Positions 44,415 through 55,461 of a DNA stretch of 64,000 nucleotides are shown one piece after another; positions within the stretch are counted from its first letter, which is position 1, and each line of letters starts with the position of its first letter. Where the stretch lies: the NCBI GenBank assembly GCA_009746045.1, contig RPFO01000022.1, forward strand, positions 5,671,004 to 5,735,003, read 5' to 3'. The DNA is from Mesostigma viride. Lineage: Eukaryota > Streptophyta > Mesostigmatophyceae > Mesostigmatales > Mesostigmataceae. Under the pieces are notes generated by a model. The model was not told the DNA's origin, did no database searches, and saw nothing but the letters and a program-made list of their open reading frames with translations. The translations under genes were made by a program, and so were the position numbers.

Positions 44415-45703
44415 TTTGTGTTGCTGGCAAGGTTAGCTAACTCTCGCAGAGAGAGCTAGTGTAGCCAGTTAGGAAGACCAAGGCGGAGCTTGGTGTAGAT
44501 AGAGGTTCCATTATTCAACGACCGCTGGACAGGTCGGCGGCAATCCCGCAAGGGATTCAACGACGACCTAGACGGCGAGCGGCCAGTAAGGAATACTCGG
44601 CGGGATCAGCAGCGATCCTGTGGTGTTGGGCTGCCGACGGTAGCGGCTAAAGCCCCAGTTTTCAACGACACCCGGTGGCGGCCAGAGCTCCGGCTTTCAA
44701 CGACACCAGGTGGCGGCCAGAACTCAGGGTTTTCAACGATACTGACGGCAGTAAGGCATCGGTAAAGCAATATATATATAAGTCCTTCTTGTCCTTCCTG
44801 TCTTACCCACGCGCGTAGAAACGGGGTTTCTGTTTTCTGTCGTGCTCTGTATTCATGTTTGTGCTTGTTGGTGAATGGGTTGCCCCGGAGGCAGACCTTC
44901 GTGAGCTGTGGGCGGACCCCCGGAGGGCAACGCTGCTTACAGCTCGAGGGTAGTTACCGGCTGGCCGTTGCCTTACTGTGTTGCCGGTAGCTGTACCTCA
45001 ACGTTTTTCGTACTGTCTGTGAACGTCCTGTTTCTGCCTTGTGTTTCTCTCTCGCTGTGAGCACGTCACCTACACGTAGAGGTATCCTGGGTGGGCTTTC
45101 CTCCCTTTCTTTCCCCTTCCTGCATTGCATGCTTCAATACCGTGTGATATTGCTTTATACCTCATCGGTAGTTCACGGGAACCTCCCGCAGCAGACGTAA
45201 TAATGAAGGAGGATATAGACGTATTAATCAAGGAGGTAGATCCCAATACCTATAATATGCAGTAGCACACGACGGGGCCACAGGCCAACCAGGAATTTTC
45301 TATAGTTGGGCTGCGTGTAGTAATCATATTAAGGATAAAGTCTGACACCCAGCGTCGTTAGCTAGGTAGCAGGGATTTAATACATTAGCGGAGGCAGATC
45401 AGTTTATTAAGGATAATATGCCCCTCCCAGAAGGGCTGCACCAGCATAGGAGTGTCACCCAGATCCCAGCACAGGATGTGTTGCGTGCACTGGAGCAGCT
45501 TCACCTGGGCCCATCCTCTAGGGCATAAGCACCACTCTCACTACTAGATACCAGTATACAGTGATACTGCCTGCTAGCTCAGCTACAATAGTTAGCAGAT
45601 AATATATAATTACTATTAGAAGCATTAGTTGTGGCTTCCTCTTCTCTCTCTTGCTTGCCTGTGTTGGGGAGGTACTGGTGCTGGTACGGTACTAGGGCCC
45701 AAA
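44415..45703 (+). other. Element D leader
   Basis: About 1.3 kb without a gene. It contains three copies of a CAACGACAC(C)xGGTGGCGGCCAGA-like unit near 44660-44740 and a TATATATATATAAG run at about 44769-44782. Confidence 0.55.
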
Positions 45704-45987
45704 ATGCCCTCTAGGAAGCGAGGTGGTGGTAATGCACAGCCCCCGAAGGGCCGTAGAGAGACACAGTCCCCGGAGGACAATAGCAGGGAAGAACAAGAAA
45801 TAGCTAGCACGTCTAGTCGGAGTTCCAGTGGGTCCCGGAGATCCGAGGCAGCCGCTAGGGTTACCGCACAACGGCAGACGACTCTTGAGTCGCAGCTAGA
45901 ACAAGCTGCCCTAGGGTTTGATCAGCAACAGCAGTCGCCGCAGCGACAGCCTCAGTCTCAGCAGTCTCCGCCGTCGCGACAGACGCA

Positions 45988-46082
<95 letters not shown>

Positions 46083-47676
46083 GACAGCGACAGCAGACGC
46101 AGCAGCAGCAGCGACCGCTATCGCCCCAGCATATGGGCAATTGGGACAGGGTACCTCCTACGCAGCGACCCCCTCCCGTGGAAGAGGTGCAGGAGGCGGA
46201 GGATGTAGAGGACGCAGGTAGCTCAACGGCCAGCTCTCCGTTCGTACCCCCGCCTGGTGCTCTTGTGGATCGGTACTACCCGGCGACGTACGCGCGCGGG
46301 AGCGCGCGTCTGATCCATGCATGGGCCGGGCGTGGACAGGGGGGGTCGGGACCGGAGCCCGGGCGGGTCCCTCGTCGGGTATCCTTCGGGTCTTACGAGC
46401 GAGAGTCCAGGCCCCCGCATAGAGTGCCAGGATCGTCGGCCTACGTCCACGGCGACCCATGGGACGATGGACAAGCTCCTCCTGGCCCATTCCCCGCGGT
46501 ACCACCATACACTCCCGCCAGGAGCGCGCCCACGAATGTCAACTTCAGTCGGCTGCCCCTGGATGACCCCGGTTATGAGCATCCCACGTCCATTCGAGTT
46601 CGGCGCGAGTCGGCCCCCTTTGCGTCGCAGCGGGTATCCGATGACTACGCGCCCCAGCGAGAATTGGGCGACTTCGATCCCAAGCATGAGGAGAACACCT
46701 TTGTGTCCCAACGTGGGCATGACCAGACTGCAGGACGGGGCTCGCACCAGGAGATGCGGGCGCGACGTCACGAGCCCCTCACCTTTTCCAGCCCCGCGTA
46801 CTGCAGAAAGGGCGGTCCCTTGCGACCTGACCCTGTCAAGGCGCCGCCTATGCCAGATTTTAAGGCGGTGCCCAAGCTCCATGCGGGCATGACTCCCCGT
46901 GAGATTGACGAGTGGGCTCGTATGTGGCAACAGTTGTACACTGTATGGTGTGAACACCATGAGTGGCAGCTGGCCACCAAGGTTCTGATCCCCTACGTGG
47001 TGGTGAAGTGTATGGACCCATCAGTGGTCGGGATGCTTAACGTCGAGAGTGTGGCGGCTCAGTCATACCCGCAGACGGTTGAGGAACTGCTGGCGCGCAT
47101 CCGGCGCAAGCTCATCCCTCCCGGCTATCAACTGACTGAGCGGTTTGAGTTCGGCCGCCTACGTCAGGGCAACACTGACTTGGCGGAGTTCCTCACCACC
47201 TTTGACTCCTTTGCGGCGCGGCTGACCGGCGACCTGACGTGGACCGAGTACAAGATTCGGTTTCTGGAGGCTATTCACCCTGACCTCCTGGACGAGGTTA
47301 CGAAACACTATACGCGGAGGTCCCCTGGGAACGCCTGGACATCCATGCCGTCCAGCAGTACCTTCTCCAAGTGGCCGACATCATCACGCGCCGGCGCTCA
47401 GCCAGCCCGCGGGAAGTTGAATCCGTCCGGGAGGAGGAATCCGAGGACGATGAGGTGCCAACCACGCAGCTACACACCATCGACGTGTCCAAGGCCCGCT
47501 GCTTCAGGTGCAACGAGATCGGACACCTCAAGAAGGACTGCCCGCGACTCAAGACACGCAGCACACGTGTTCCTGCGTGGGCCCACAAGTTCCAGCAAGG
47601 CCCCCCGGATGACGACGACCAGCGCGCGGACGCGCGGTCCCCTGGGGAAGGGGAGGGATCCCACACTCAGGTTTGA
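45704..47676 (+). pseudogene. gag: Element D gag with polyglutamine tract and CCHC knuckle (one frameshift)
   Basis: I start at the first ATG (45704, MPSRKRGGGN). A Ser/Arg/Gln-rich head includes a (CAG)n tract (45986-46080) coding about thirty Gln. The capsid-like domain runs from about 46855 (TPREIDEWARMWQQLYTVW ... ERFEFGRLRQGNTDLAEFL). A one-base shift near 47310 then moves the reading to YAEVPWERLDIHAVQQYLLQ and the knuckle CFRCNEIGHLKKDC, ending HTQV at a UGA (47674-47676). After that stop the same frame stays open for 46 codons to 47815, possibly the start of a lost protease/pol. Confidence 0.75.
45986..46086 (+). repeat. (CAG)n trinucleotide run in D gag
   Basis: About thirty CAG/CAA units coding glutamine, inside a longer Gln-rich stretch. 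Confidence 0.95.
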
Positions 47677-47869
47677 TCCCTCAGTGCGCTGGAACCTCTC
47701 GGCCCTCCTGTGGTCGTGGCGGAGTACCTATACCACACACGTGACCAGCAGGAGGAGGCGGAGGAGGCCGACGTATACACGGTCACTTCCCCCGGGAGAC
47801 GTGATGGTCGCAGTTAGTATTGGTGCATGTGTCATTCTACCAAACTAGCTGCGGGCCATTGGTGCCTCT

Positions 47870-50543
47870 TGTTAAAGGCATGTGTGATTATTATGGGGAC
47901 TTAAATTAATAATTTGTAGGTGGTGAATCATTGCCAACTTAAGCGTCAGGAGCCAGGAAAATTATTTATTACGTCCATAAGGTGTGGCTTTCCATGGCTA
48001 CCTCAAGGTAGCGTGAACATTGGTAATTATGGTAGGTGAGTGGTGGCGGCGGCCCTGGTATGGGCATGGGCCGACAATGGGTCGATAACGACAGCTGGTA
48101 TGTTGGAACATGGTGCATGCGCATGCATGACTCGGTACGGCATGGTATGACATGCACATGACACAATACTATAATCTGGTGAAGATAGTGACCAATGGTC
48201 CTAGTGCCATTGTACAACTTGGCACATAGTCATAGTGTCCGTTCACGTAGGACAAATCCCACTTAGGTACTACTATCCGAGCATATCTATTTGTTAATTA
48301 GGGCTCGAATACACTGCCCGTATTATAGATTTCTGCACGGTCAGCATAATGGGCATATTCAAGACAGGATTCTTGACACCCTCCTTGCACATGATGCTGT
48401 CTATAAATACAAATGCTAGATCCTGGGCGAGGGTAGTCGGGTACCTAAGTGGATTCCCTCCTTACACGACACCCTGGTCTTGATATAAAACAGCAAGAAA
48501 AATGAAGGCAAGGTTGTGTAGCCCCATATTGTCACATGGAGTGCGCCACACGAGGGTGGAGCCAAACTGGAAACAGGCTCTTAAACTGTAAAGACTGGTT
48601 GCTCAGTGTTGAGGCTGGATGCAGACTGTAGCCGGTACTGGTTGATGCCAGGGTTGCAGCTGGAAACGTTGGTACTGTACTGGTAGCTGCTGGTAAACCG
48701 GTGACGTCAGCTGTTGTGTGTGCACACACGATCTATGCTGTGTGTGGGTACAGTGTCTTGTGTGGTGCTGGTAGTGCTACTTTGACTTGTTTGCCAACAG
48801 GTTTTGATGCAACTTACTGCAACTACTACAAGGTGAACTGTGACGTGAGGATGTAGAGCTGGTTGCTGGACTGCTACTTGCTAGCTAGACAAGTGCGTGC
48901 AGCTGACTGCAGCTACTATCTACTCTACGCCTGTGGTGGAGAGTCATGCATGTGCTGCTGGGTGCTACTACTTCTCCTTGCTGGCTAGGCAAGTGTGGGT
49001 AGCTGCCTGCATGGACTATGCAGTGTACTCTGTTCCTGCTGGTGTTGCCTGCTGTGCTTGTTGATGCCAGTGTGATGGTGCTGATGGGACTGTGCTGTTA
49101 CTGCTGCCTACATTACAGTATGGGGCAACTGGTTGCTAGTGGGTGTCTAGTGCTGGCACGTGATAGTGCAACTAGCTGTTACTGCTGCTAGTGGTGCCTG
49201 CAACTAGTTAAATGTGACTGAATTATAAAACTGCAACTAGTGCTGAAAACAACGTGGGGGTTAGTGAGCACCCTCCTTAGTGTGGTGTGCAGCTGTGTCA
49301 GCAGGCTGGCCTTGAGAGCAGGACCCAGGGAATGTTCCCTTTTTTCTTGGAAACTTGGAGCATGGCAGGCTCTGGGCTCTTGAAGTGATGACCGTTTAAA
49401 AAGAATTCCGGTTTAAAAGAATGCGCCCAAAAGAATGTTGATGCCACGCGAAATGGTGCCGGTACAAAAGAAAGACCGGTTCTCATGAAAAATTCTTGAG
49501 GTAAACAGCTCCGCCGATTTCTCGTCGATGCTCACAGCTCGCGCAGCTCAGTGGGAGCCCGTCAGTGACCCCGCGCCGATTGAACGCACTGCACTCGGCC
49601 AAAAATGTGCTGCCAGGTAAAAAATCACTGGCGCTGCCTGGAACCAGAGCCGGCACCTTTTGAGTGCCAGGCTTCAGTGCCGACGTCCCCATCACCGAAA
49701 TGTTGGCGTTTGATCAGTTTCGGGCATATATAAGTATAAAAGCGTAGATCTGGCCTGCGCACCGGAGCTTGGGAAATTCTTGACGGATTTTAGCGACGGT
49801 AGGTGTCACCCCGAATATTTGGTGTTACCACACATTGAAGTAAGTCGATTGAAAGCCTTGAATTTCACGGTAGCATCTGCGCCATAATCATGGTCGTATC
49901 AAGTACAAGAATTCGACGAAGCTGCTCCGTATATGAAAATATAAACTATGATCAAGGCGCTCAATAAATGTGAGCTGCCGCTTAGAGGTTGGTTAATTCC
50001 GTTGAAAAATCTTGCCCCGGACCTCCGATGCCATGTTAAAGGCATGTGTGATTATTATGGGGACTTAAATTAATAATTTGTAGGTGGTGAATCATTGCCA
50101 ACTTAAGCGTCAGGAGCCAGGAAAATTATTTATTACGTCCATAAGGTGTGGCTTTCCATGGCTACCTCAAGGTAGCGTGAACATTGGTAATTATGGTAGG
50201 TGAGTGGTGGCGGCGGCCCTGGTATGGGCATGGGCCGACAATGGGTCGATAACGACAGCTGGTATGTTGGAACATGGTGCATGCGCATGCATGACTCGGT
50301 ACGGCATGGTATGACATGCACATGACACAATACTATAATCTGGTGAAGATAGTGACCAATGGTCCTAGTGCCATTGTACAACTTGGCACATAGTCATAGT
50401 GTCCGTTCACGTAGGACAAATCCCACTTAGGTACTACTATCCGAGCATATCTATTTGTTAATTAGGGCTCGAATACCACTGCCCGTATTATAGATTTCTG
50501 CACGGTCAGCATAATGGGCATATTCAAGACAGGATTCTTGACA
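47870..50543 (-). mobile_element. Non-coding LTR element E, nested in D
   Basis: LTRs 47870-48378 and 50034-50543 (about 510 bp, one difference seen), duplication CCTCT outside (47865-47869, 50544-50548). On the minus strand the LTR is TGTCAAG...TTTAACA. Directly after its 5' LTR (50033 downward) comes TGGCATCGGAGGTCC, a primer site of the same type as D's, and GCAAGGAGGG precedes the 3' LTR. The 1655-bp interior has no ORF. A small LARD-type element that presumably borrows the D-type machinery. Confidence 0.85.
48379..50033 (-). other. Element E interior
   Basis: No gene. 48560-49290 is rich in imperfect GCTG/GTGCT repeats (reverse complement of the CAG/CAC style seen at 42.5-43.5 kb). A TATATAAG run occurs near 49727 on the plus strand. 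Confidence 0.55.
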
Positions 50544-50548
50544 CCTCT

Positions 50549-51912
50549 CGCTAATACGTTTCCCGGACGACATCTTCGGACGCGATCCCAGTTGGCAGCG
50601 TTGTCTGTGTAATTCAGCCCCTGGGCGCCTTCCGCTGTGGTTGACTCGACATCAGGTGTCTTGCAGACGGAATGACGAGTTCAGCGCTTGCGCGCGCATC
50701 TCCGCACAGGCAAGACGTGATTCAGCTTGGTGGTCCTCCCTGCATCGACCGCAATGGTCAGTTCTGCACGCGAGCACCTCCCGTAGTCGTTGATGACGAC
50801 TGCATGCGGTGATCCATATTTTGGCCTTTGCTCGGCTGTGGCGTTTACTACGCTGTCACATGCTGGCGCGTGCGCGCCCCGCGGATCACTTTTGCGCACC
50901 CCAACTGTTGCGTGCCCGCCACTGTGCATGGTCGCGCGCAACGTGTCCGCCACGCGCGTATTACTATCCCAGTTGTGATAGGCATCGTCGCCTGCAGCCG
51001 CGCATCTGGTAGTATTGTTATCGGTCGACCCCATCAATTGGGTTGTCTTGGCGTTGAGTGGTGTGCGCCTCTGATTCGGGCCGCTGGCGGAATTTTATAT
51101 GCTGCCGCGGCCTTGCACTAGCGCGGTCGCCAGGGAGGGCAGCGGTGAGAGGAAAATTGATGGATTTGTGGGAAGTGGGGGAGATTCCAGGATGGATTAT
51201 GGGGGTTCCTGTTCCTGCTGTTCCAGTCCAGAGATCCAGAGTTTCCAGTCACATTGCCCTGTGATTTGTTCCACTTTCCAGTGGTGCCTCATGTGATGAG
51301 GGCACGGTATTATGTTAGGCTTGACCTGGGGTAGGTAGCCGGCCTTAGGCCAACCTGGACCTGGTTCTTGGTGTAAGGTCCCGGTAGATAGGACAAACGT
51401 GGGAGTCGGAAGGTGGACACTATAGGAATGACTTCGTGGTGGGAAGACAGCCAGTAGGCAAGGTGGAGCGCCCCACACCTATAATGCCAATGGATGCCCT
51501 GTACCGTCAGTACTGGGAATATCCCCGCCGTCTGGAGCAGTCTCTAGTCATGGAAGCCCCGCCATGGCGAAAAAGTCAAACGAGCTGTTCATTCAGGCGA
51601 CTGTTAACCCCCGCGGAGAAGTTTCTGTGGTCAAAACCCGAAAGCCCTCACGTGATAGGATCTGGTTTCCTCCCTTCGGCCTATAGTAGGGAGAGATCGA
51701 CGTTGACTACGTCAAGACTTGTCCTTGTGTGGCGAGTTTTGGGGAATTGGTTTTACTGGCCCGTTGGAGAACAAGGGTTGGGACATAGTACCCCTATGGT
51801 CAACCTACGGCCGCGATGATCAGCGACCGATTGGCTACTCAGAATTAATTGTTGCGTGTGTTTTCTTTTCCTGTGCTTCTTCACCTCTATGACGGTAGAG
51901 ACTACCGTCCCC
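50549..51912 (+). other. Element D 3' part, ORF fragments only
   Basis: Degenerate. A minus-strand open frame 50681-51037 and a plus-strand fragment from 51564 (MAKKSNELFIQATVNPRGEV, then KTRKPSRDRIWFPP to a stop at 51684) look protein-like but match no retroelement domain I know. They may be captured or decayed sequence. Confidence 0.35.
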
Positions 51913-51928
51913 TGGGGAGGGGGAGGAG
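51913..51928 (+). promoter_or_regulatory. Polypurine tract of element D
   Basis: TGGGGAGGGGGAGGAG abutting the 3' LTR, the plus-strand primer. Confidence 0.8.
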
Positions 51929-52607
51929 TGTTGCGTGCCCGACCCTTGGAACGGGCGCAACAATGGAATAAATTATGTATTTTGGCTTGTTGTCATAGTC
52001 CGTAGGACTTTGGGACTCATTTCGGGACTTAATTTGGGAATTGTCCCTTGGTCAGGACTTTTGTATGGAACTTTATGATAGTTTGTGTGATTCGGACCAG
52101 TTATTTTGGGCCTAGGTTGATGTATGCGATCTTCTAGGGGCCGGTGCAGTCGCGCCGCGCTGCGTACTTTATAGCTGGTTGAGATATTGTACTCATGCGT
52201 GGATTCTGTAGCCTGGCGAGGGTCGATGTCGACCCGAGGATCTTGTGTGGACTGCATGCTTCTAAATTCTCTGGAAGGTCGGCGCCATGTCGGCGCCACT
52301 TGCCAGCTTGGTGGCAGACCTAGGTGAAATTGGTCCGAGGACGAGAGTCTCGTCCTCTTGGTTTGATGAATGTAAAGTGCGATGAAGCCTACACATTAAA
52401 CCTGGGGCACTTATCCATTTGTAATTGGTCTTGCTAGCCATTATAAGTGTGTATTAAATAGCTTGGCATCAAGTTGCGGTGCCAGATATCTCACGACCCC
52501 AGTCGTGAAGCGCAATCTGCATTAGGCCACCTTGATTCTTCCTATTACCGGCACAGTTGATCTTTCGCGACGTAGCTCAGGCTAGGTGTCTGGGCTGGCA
52601 CGTTACA
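51929..52607 (+). repeat. Element D 3' LTR
   Basis: 679 bp, partner of 43720-44401. Confidence 0.95.
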
Positions 52608-52612
52608 GTTGG

Positions 52613-53420
52613 TAGTTAATTAATATACTATTGATGTATCAAAGAGACAACTGTTAATGTATTTCCATGATGAAGTGCATGCCACATGTATGGGTGGAGA
52701 TAACCAAGTTGGAGTTCAACCTTACCTCAGCTCGTACTGTTATGGGGTATGAACTTGTAAGGAAATATTATATGATGTTGGCTGCTGTCACGTGTCACTG
52801 TGACACGTCGTCATCTGTGGTGTGACTGAGGTAATACTTGGCAATCATGTTCAGCATGCTCTATTTAAATTGCATTAAAAATTTCAGCTCTGTCTGAACT
52901 CATTTGCGCTACCTGTGGTGCATTATATATCCAAATTTTGCGCGAGAGTGACGCGTGACAGCAGAATCATGTAACTAGTTTGTGTTCAATCAAGGTGCAA
53001 CTTTGGAGCCAGCCTGCAGATGTTGCAAGTAAAGTGTTTGCTTACTTCCATGTTAATCTGAGCTCATTTGCACTGTTGGGTGCTTAATGATCCATAAAAT
53101 GCTCCAAATGACCGTATTTGTGACGGTTGACAGCATAATTTCTGGCCATCCCATCTCTATTACGGGTGCAACTTGGTACTTGAGCTGCATATGTTATATT
53201 TAATGTGTCTGCCCATTTCCAGGTCAAAACGACATTAATTGTGTTGTTTGTGGAATTAATTATGAATAAAACTGGCAATTTTGGCGTTTTTTATGCTTTT
53301 GGACGTCACCATTCTGTGAGCACCAAGTGGCCAACCAAGGTGTGACTTGGCACAGTAAATCTGGGTACCATGGAGAAGCCAGCCACCAATTAGTTTGACC
53401 ATCATCCGAATATTAGTGCA
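52613..53420. other. Interior of F, right of element D
   Basis: AT-rich. Three loosely repeated blocks contain 'AGCTCATTTGC', 'GTGCAACTTGG' and 'TGTGACRCGT'-like strings. No gene. Confidence 0.45.
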
Positions 53421-53472
53421 GCTAGGAGTCCTGAATAAGATGGGTGTTTTTTGGCACTTTCAGACCGTTGTG

Positions 53473-53656
53473 GGATCCTAGCCCCGCAGTAGTGGACACT
53501 GCGGCGGAGGAAACTGCACCTGCAGCTGCCCGTGCAGTGGAGCTGCCAAGTGGATCACAGGCGAGAATCACCAACGTCTGTGAGCCGGCTGGGCTGCGCA
53601 ATGCAAGCCTGGACCGTGCAGCCAGAATCCTCTGGATGAAGGAACAAAAGGTTATC
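53473..53656 (+). pseudogene. gag: A' gag, second segment
   Basis: SPAVVDTAAEETAPAAARAV ... ARILWMKEQKVI, colinear with A gag residues 51-108 with a short insertion (RITNVCEP). It is cut by C2; TTATC (53652-53656) is the left target duplication of C2. Confidence 0.85.
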
Positions 53657-54342
53657 AGTTAACGCCAAGCGCATTGGCGTGATCCTGATTCGGCATATCT
53701 CTGCGATTCCAGCGGCACCGGAACGAGGTCATTCCGACAAGTATCAAGAAAGTTATGGCGTTCCGACTTCCCGGTCGCGTGCGAGCGCGAGCCGGCTGTT
53801 CTTCTAAGTCGGACGTGAATATTTGCCGACGACATATGGGGTCGACAGTAATTCCTGGGCTGACAGGAATCAGGTGCTGAACCTACGACGGTATTGTATT
53901 AATACGTCGTACGCAGGAAATAGGAACCTTAACCTGTGGTCTGTTGGTACCGCAGGCTTAGTCCTAGGTGCAGATGCAATAGTCACTGTGGACTGTGCTC
54001 TGTGGTCACTGTACTGTATGGCAGACCTACTGTATAGGAACTGGGCGCTGTACAGGTAGTGAATACTGTACCGGGAGTTTTATTACTGAGCAGGCCTCCT
54101 AGGCTGCTCAGGACTAGCAAGCACAGTGCACAAGTATATAAAGAATAGGCCAGTGCCAATTGGGCATCTCTTGCGAGCCCGCCTCATGTGTGTTGCCTTG
54201 ACTTGGCAAACTCGTGTACAAGCACTCACGTGCACGAGTGCTGTAAGCCTATAATTTTAACAAAGCTCCGTTTCCAACCATATTCACACATTGCTGCATT
54301 GCAACCATATCCTTATACATTGCGTTTATAAAAACGTTAACT
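53657..54342 (+). repeat. Element C2 5' LTR
   Basis: 686 bp with TATATAAAG at 54135-54143; partner 60110-60802. Confidence 0.95.
54135..54143 (+). promoter_or_regulatory. TATA box in the C2 5' LTR
   Basis: TATATAAAG, conserved in all C LTRs. Transcription is expected to start roughly 30 bases downstream. Confidence 0.6.
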
Positions 54343-54435
54343 CAAATTACAAGCAGTCTCGACGGAACGGCCAGGAGGGTCGTTGCTGTTTGCTGCGTGC
54401 AGCGTTGACGATGCGAGAAGCTCGTCAGGTGTCGA

Positions 54436-55359
54436 ATGGTGCAGGAAGAACAACGGCAGCAGAATTTCCGGTTTCCTCGGCAGTCTGCTGGTGGTTCCAT
54501 TTCGCCTGAATTGCGTCGTGTGGTTCGAGATTTATCTTTATTGCTTGCAGATCGTCCACCTGTTAATCGCAGCTTTGTGCAATTCGTCGACGACCAGGTC
54601 GAGGATTGGGAGCGCATTCTGCAGCACGTCCGAACCATCGTCATTCCGGAGCACCGGAGCGTCGACGACATCGAGCAAGAGCTACACGGTTTGGTCGGGA
54701 TCCAGACTGTGATTACAGCCTTAGCTGAGCGGGTGCGTGCCGAGTTAGCGGCCAGGCGAGGAGAAGCTGCGGAGCCAGCTGGTGCAGTGCGACACGAGTT
54801 CGTGCAGGCAGCAGCGGGTGTGGGTGTACAACGTACGTTCGCAGGCGTAATCGGCGACGAGGGTGTTGCAGCGGGACCAGTTCGGCGTGAGCGACGCGGG
54901 GCGGAGCGCTACAGGCGGCTGGCAGAGGTCAAGGCGGCTGCGGAAGCCATCACCGGAGGTCAGCGTGCGGCACGAGTCGGCAGGATTTCGGAGCGAGGAA
55001 GGGTTCCTTTTCAGGAACTGCCCCAACCTCTTCGCGTTCGTGTGACGCGTTGGGAAGAGTTCGCCCCTCTTGGTTACGACAGTGACCTTGAGGTGGGAGC
55101 TGTGGGGGTCGCTGGTCTAGGCGACGAGGAGCTTGGCGACCGCGAGGTGCCAAGATACAATCCGCGGGGTGTTAACGACGGGTTGTCACCTGTCTACTAC
55201 ACTAACGGTGACGACGCTGTCATCGCGGGCAGACAGCGGGCCGACGACGGCGCAGCGGGTAGCAGGGTGCCAGAGCTTATCGTTGTGAGCGACAGCGACA
55301 GTGACAGCGACAAAGAGAACCAGGAAGCGCCCGTGGGTGACCGTGGTGGTCTTGACTGA
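54436..55359 (+). CDS. Element C2 upstream accessory ORF (ORF0)
   Basis: 307 aa, intact, counterpart of 28953-28027 in C1 with a handful of substitutions and one residue fewer. It starts MVQEEQRQQNFRF and ends in the same ELIVVSDSDSDSD tail. It is followed about 100 bp later by gag. No domain recognised; the conserved helices and the SUMO-binding-like motif are the only hints. Confidence 0.65.
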   Translation: MVQEEQRQQNFRFPRQSAGGSISPELRRVVRDLSLLLADRPPVNRSFVQFVDDQVEDWERILQHVRTIVIPEHRSVDDIEQELHGLVGIQTVITALAERVRAELAARRGEAAEPAGAVRHEFVQAAAGVGVQRTFAGVIGDEGVAAGPVRRERRGAERYRRLAEVKAAAEAITGGQRAARVGRISERGRVPFQELPQPLRVRVTRWEEFAPLGYDSDLEVGAVGVAGLGDEELGDREVPRYNPRGVNDGLSPVYYTNGDDAVIAGRQRADDGAAGSRVPELIVVSDSDSDSDKENQEAPVGDRGGLD

Positions 55360-55461
55360 GTGGTAACACTTGTCAATTTCCTTTCTTGTTCAGTAGCTTA
55401 TATTGCTTTAATTGCTGCTTGGCCACTTGGCTGGCTGTAGCAGATCTGAACAGAGGCCATC

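Larger units (their letters stand above)
43720..52607 (+). mobile_element. LTR retrotransposon D, gag only, with nested element E
   Basis: LTRs 43720-44401 (682 bp) and 51929-52607 (679 bp), canonical TGTTGCG...GTTACA ends, 5-bp duplication GTTGG, a primer site after the left LTR and a polypurine tract before the right one. The long leader (44402-45703) is followed by gag. No integrase, RT or RNase H is visible, so it is non-autonomous or pol-deleted. The LTRs differ by a 3-bp indel and about one substitution. Element E (47870-50543) interrupts the region after gag. Superfamily not provable without pol; the gag form and primer site suit the gypsy (Ty3) group. Confidence 0.9.
41032..53472. mobile_element. 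DNA transposon F with imperfect inverted ends, contains element D
   Basis: The left end CGCAACGGTCCGAG... and the right end (reverse complement CACAACGGTCTGAA...) stay alignable for about 45 bp, including GCCAAAAA and ACCATCTTATTC on both sides. It sits in A' gag between FAKQ and SPAVV. Outside there is at most a 2-bp duplication (GG). A CAC-type end with a 2-3 bp duplication would suit the CACTA group, but this is weak. Without D it is about 3.6 kb. No transposase recognised. Confidence 0.6.

Noticed and set aside
45918-46960. Poly-Ser, poly-Cys and 245-aa minus-strand ORFs over D gag
   Set aside because: They are shadows of the (CAG)n tract and of GC-rich gag coding sequence. Only the plus frame has the capsid-like region and leads to the knuckle.
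50681-51037. The 118-aa minus-strand ORF in D as an integrase or envelope gene
   Set aside because: No recognisable motif and wrong strand for the element. Kept only as an unassigned fragment.
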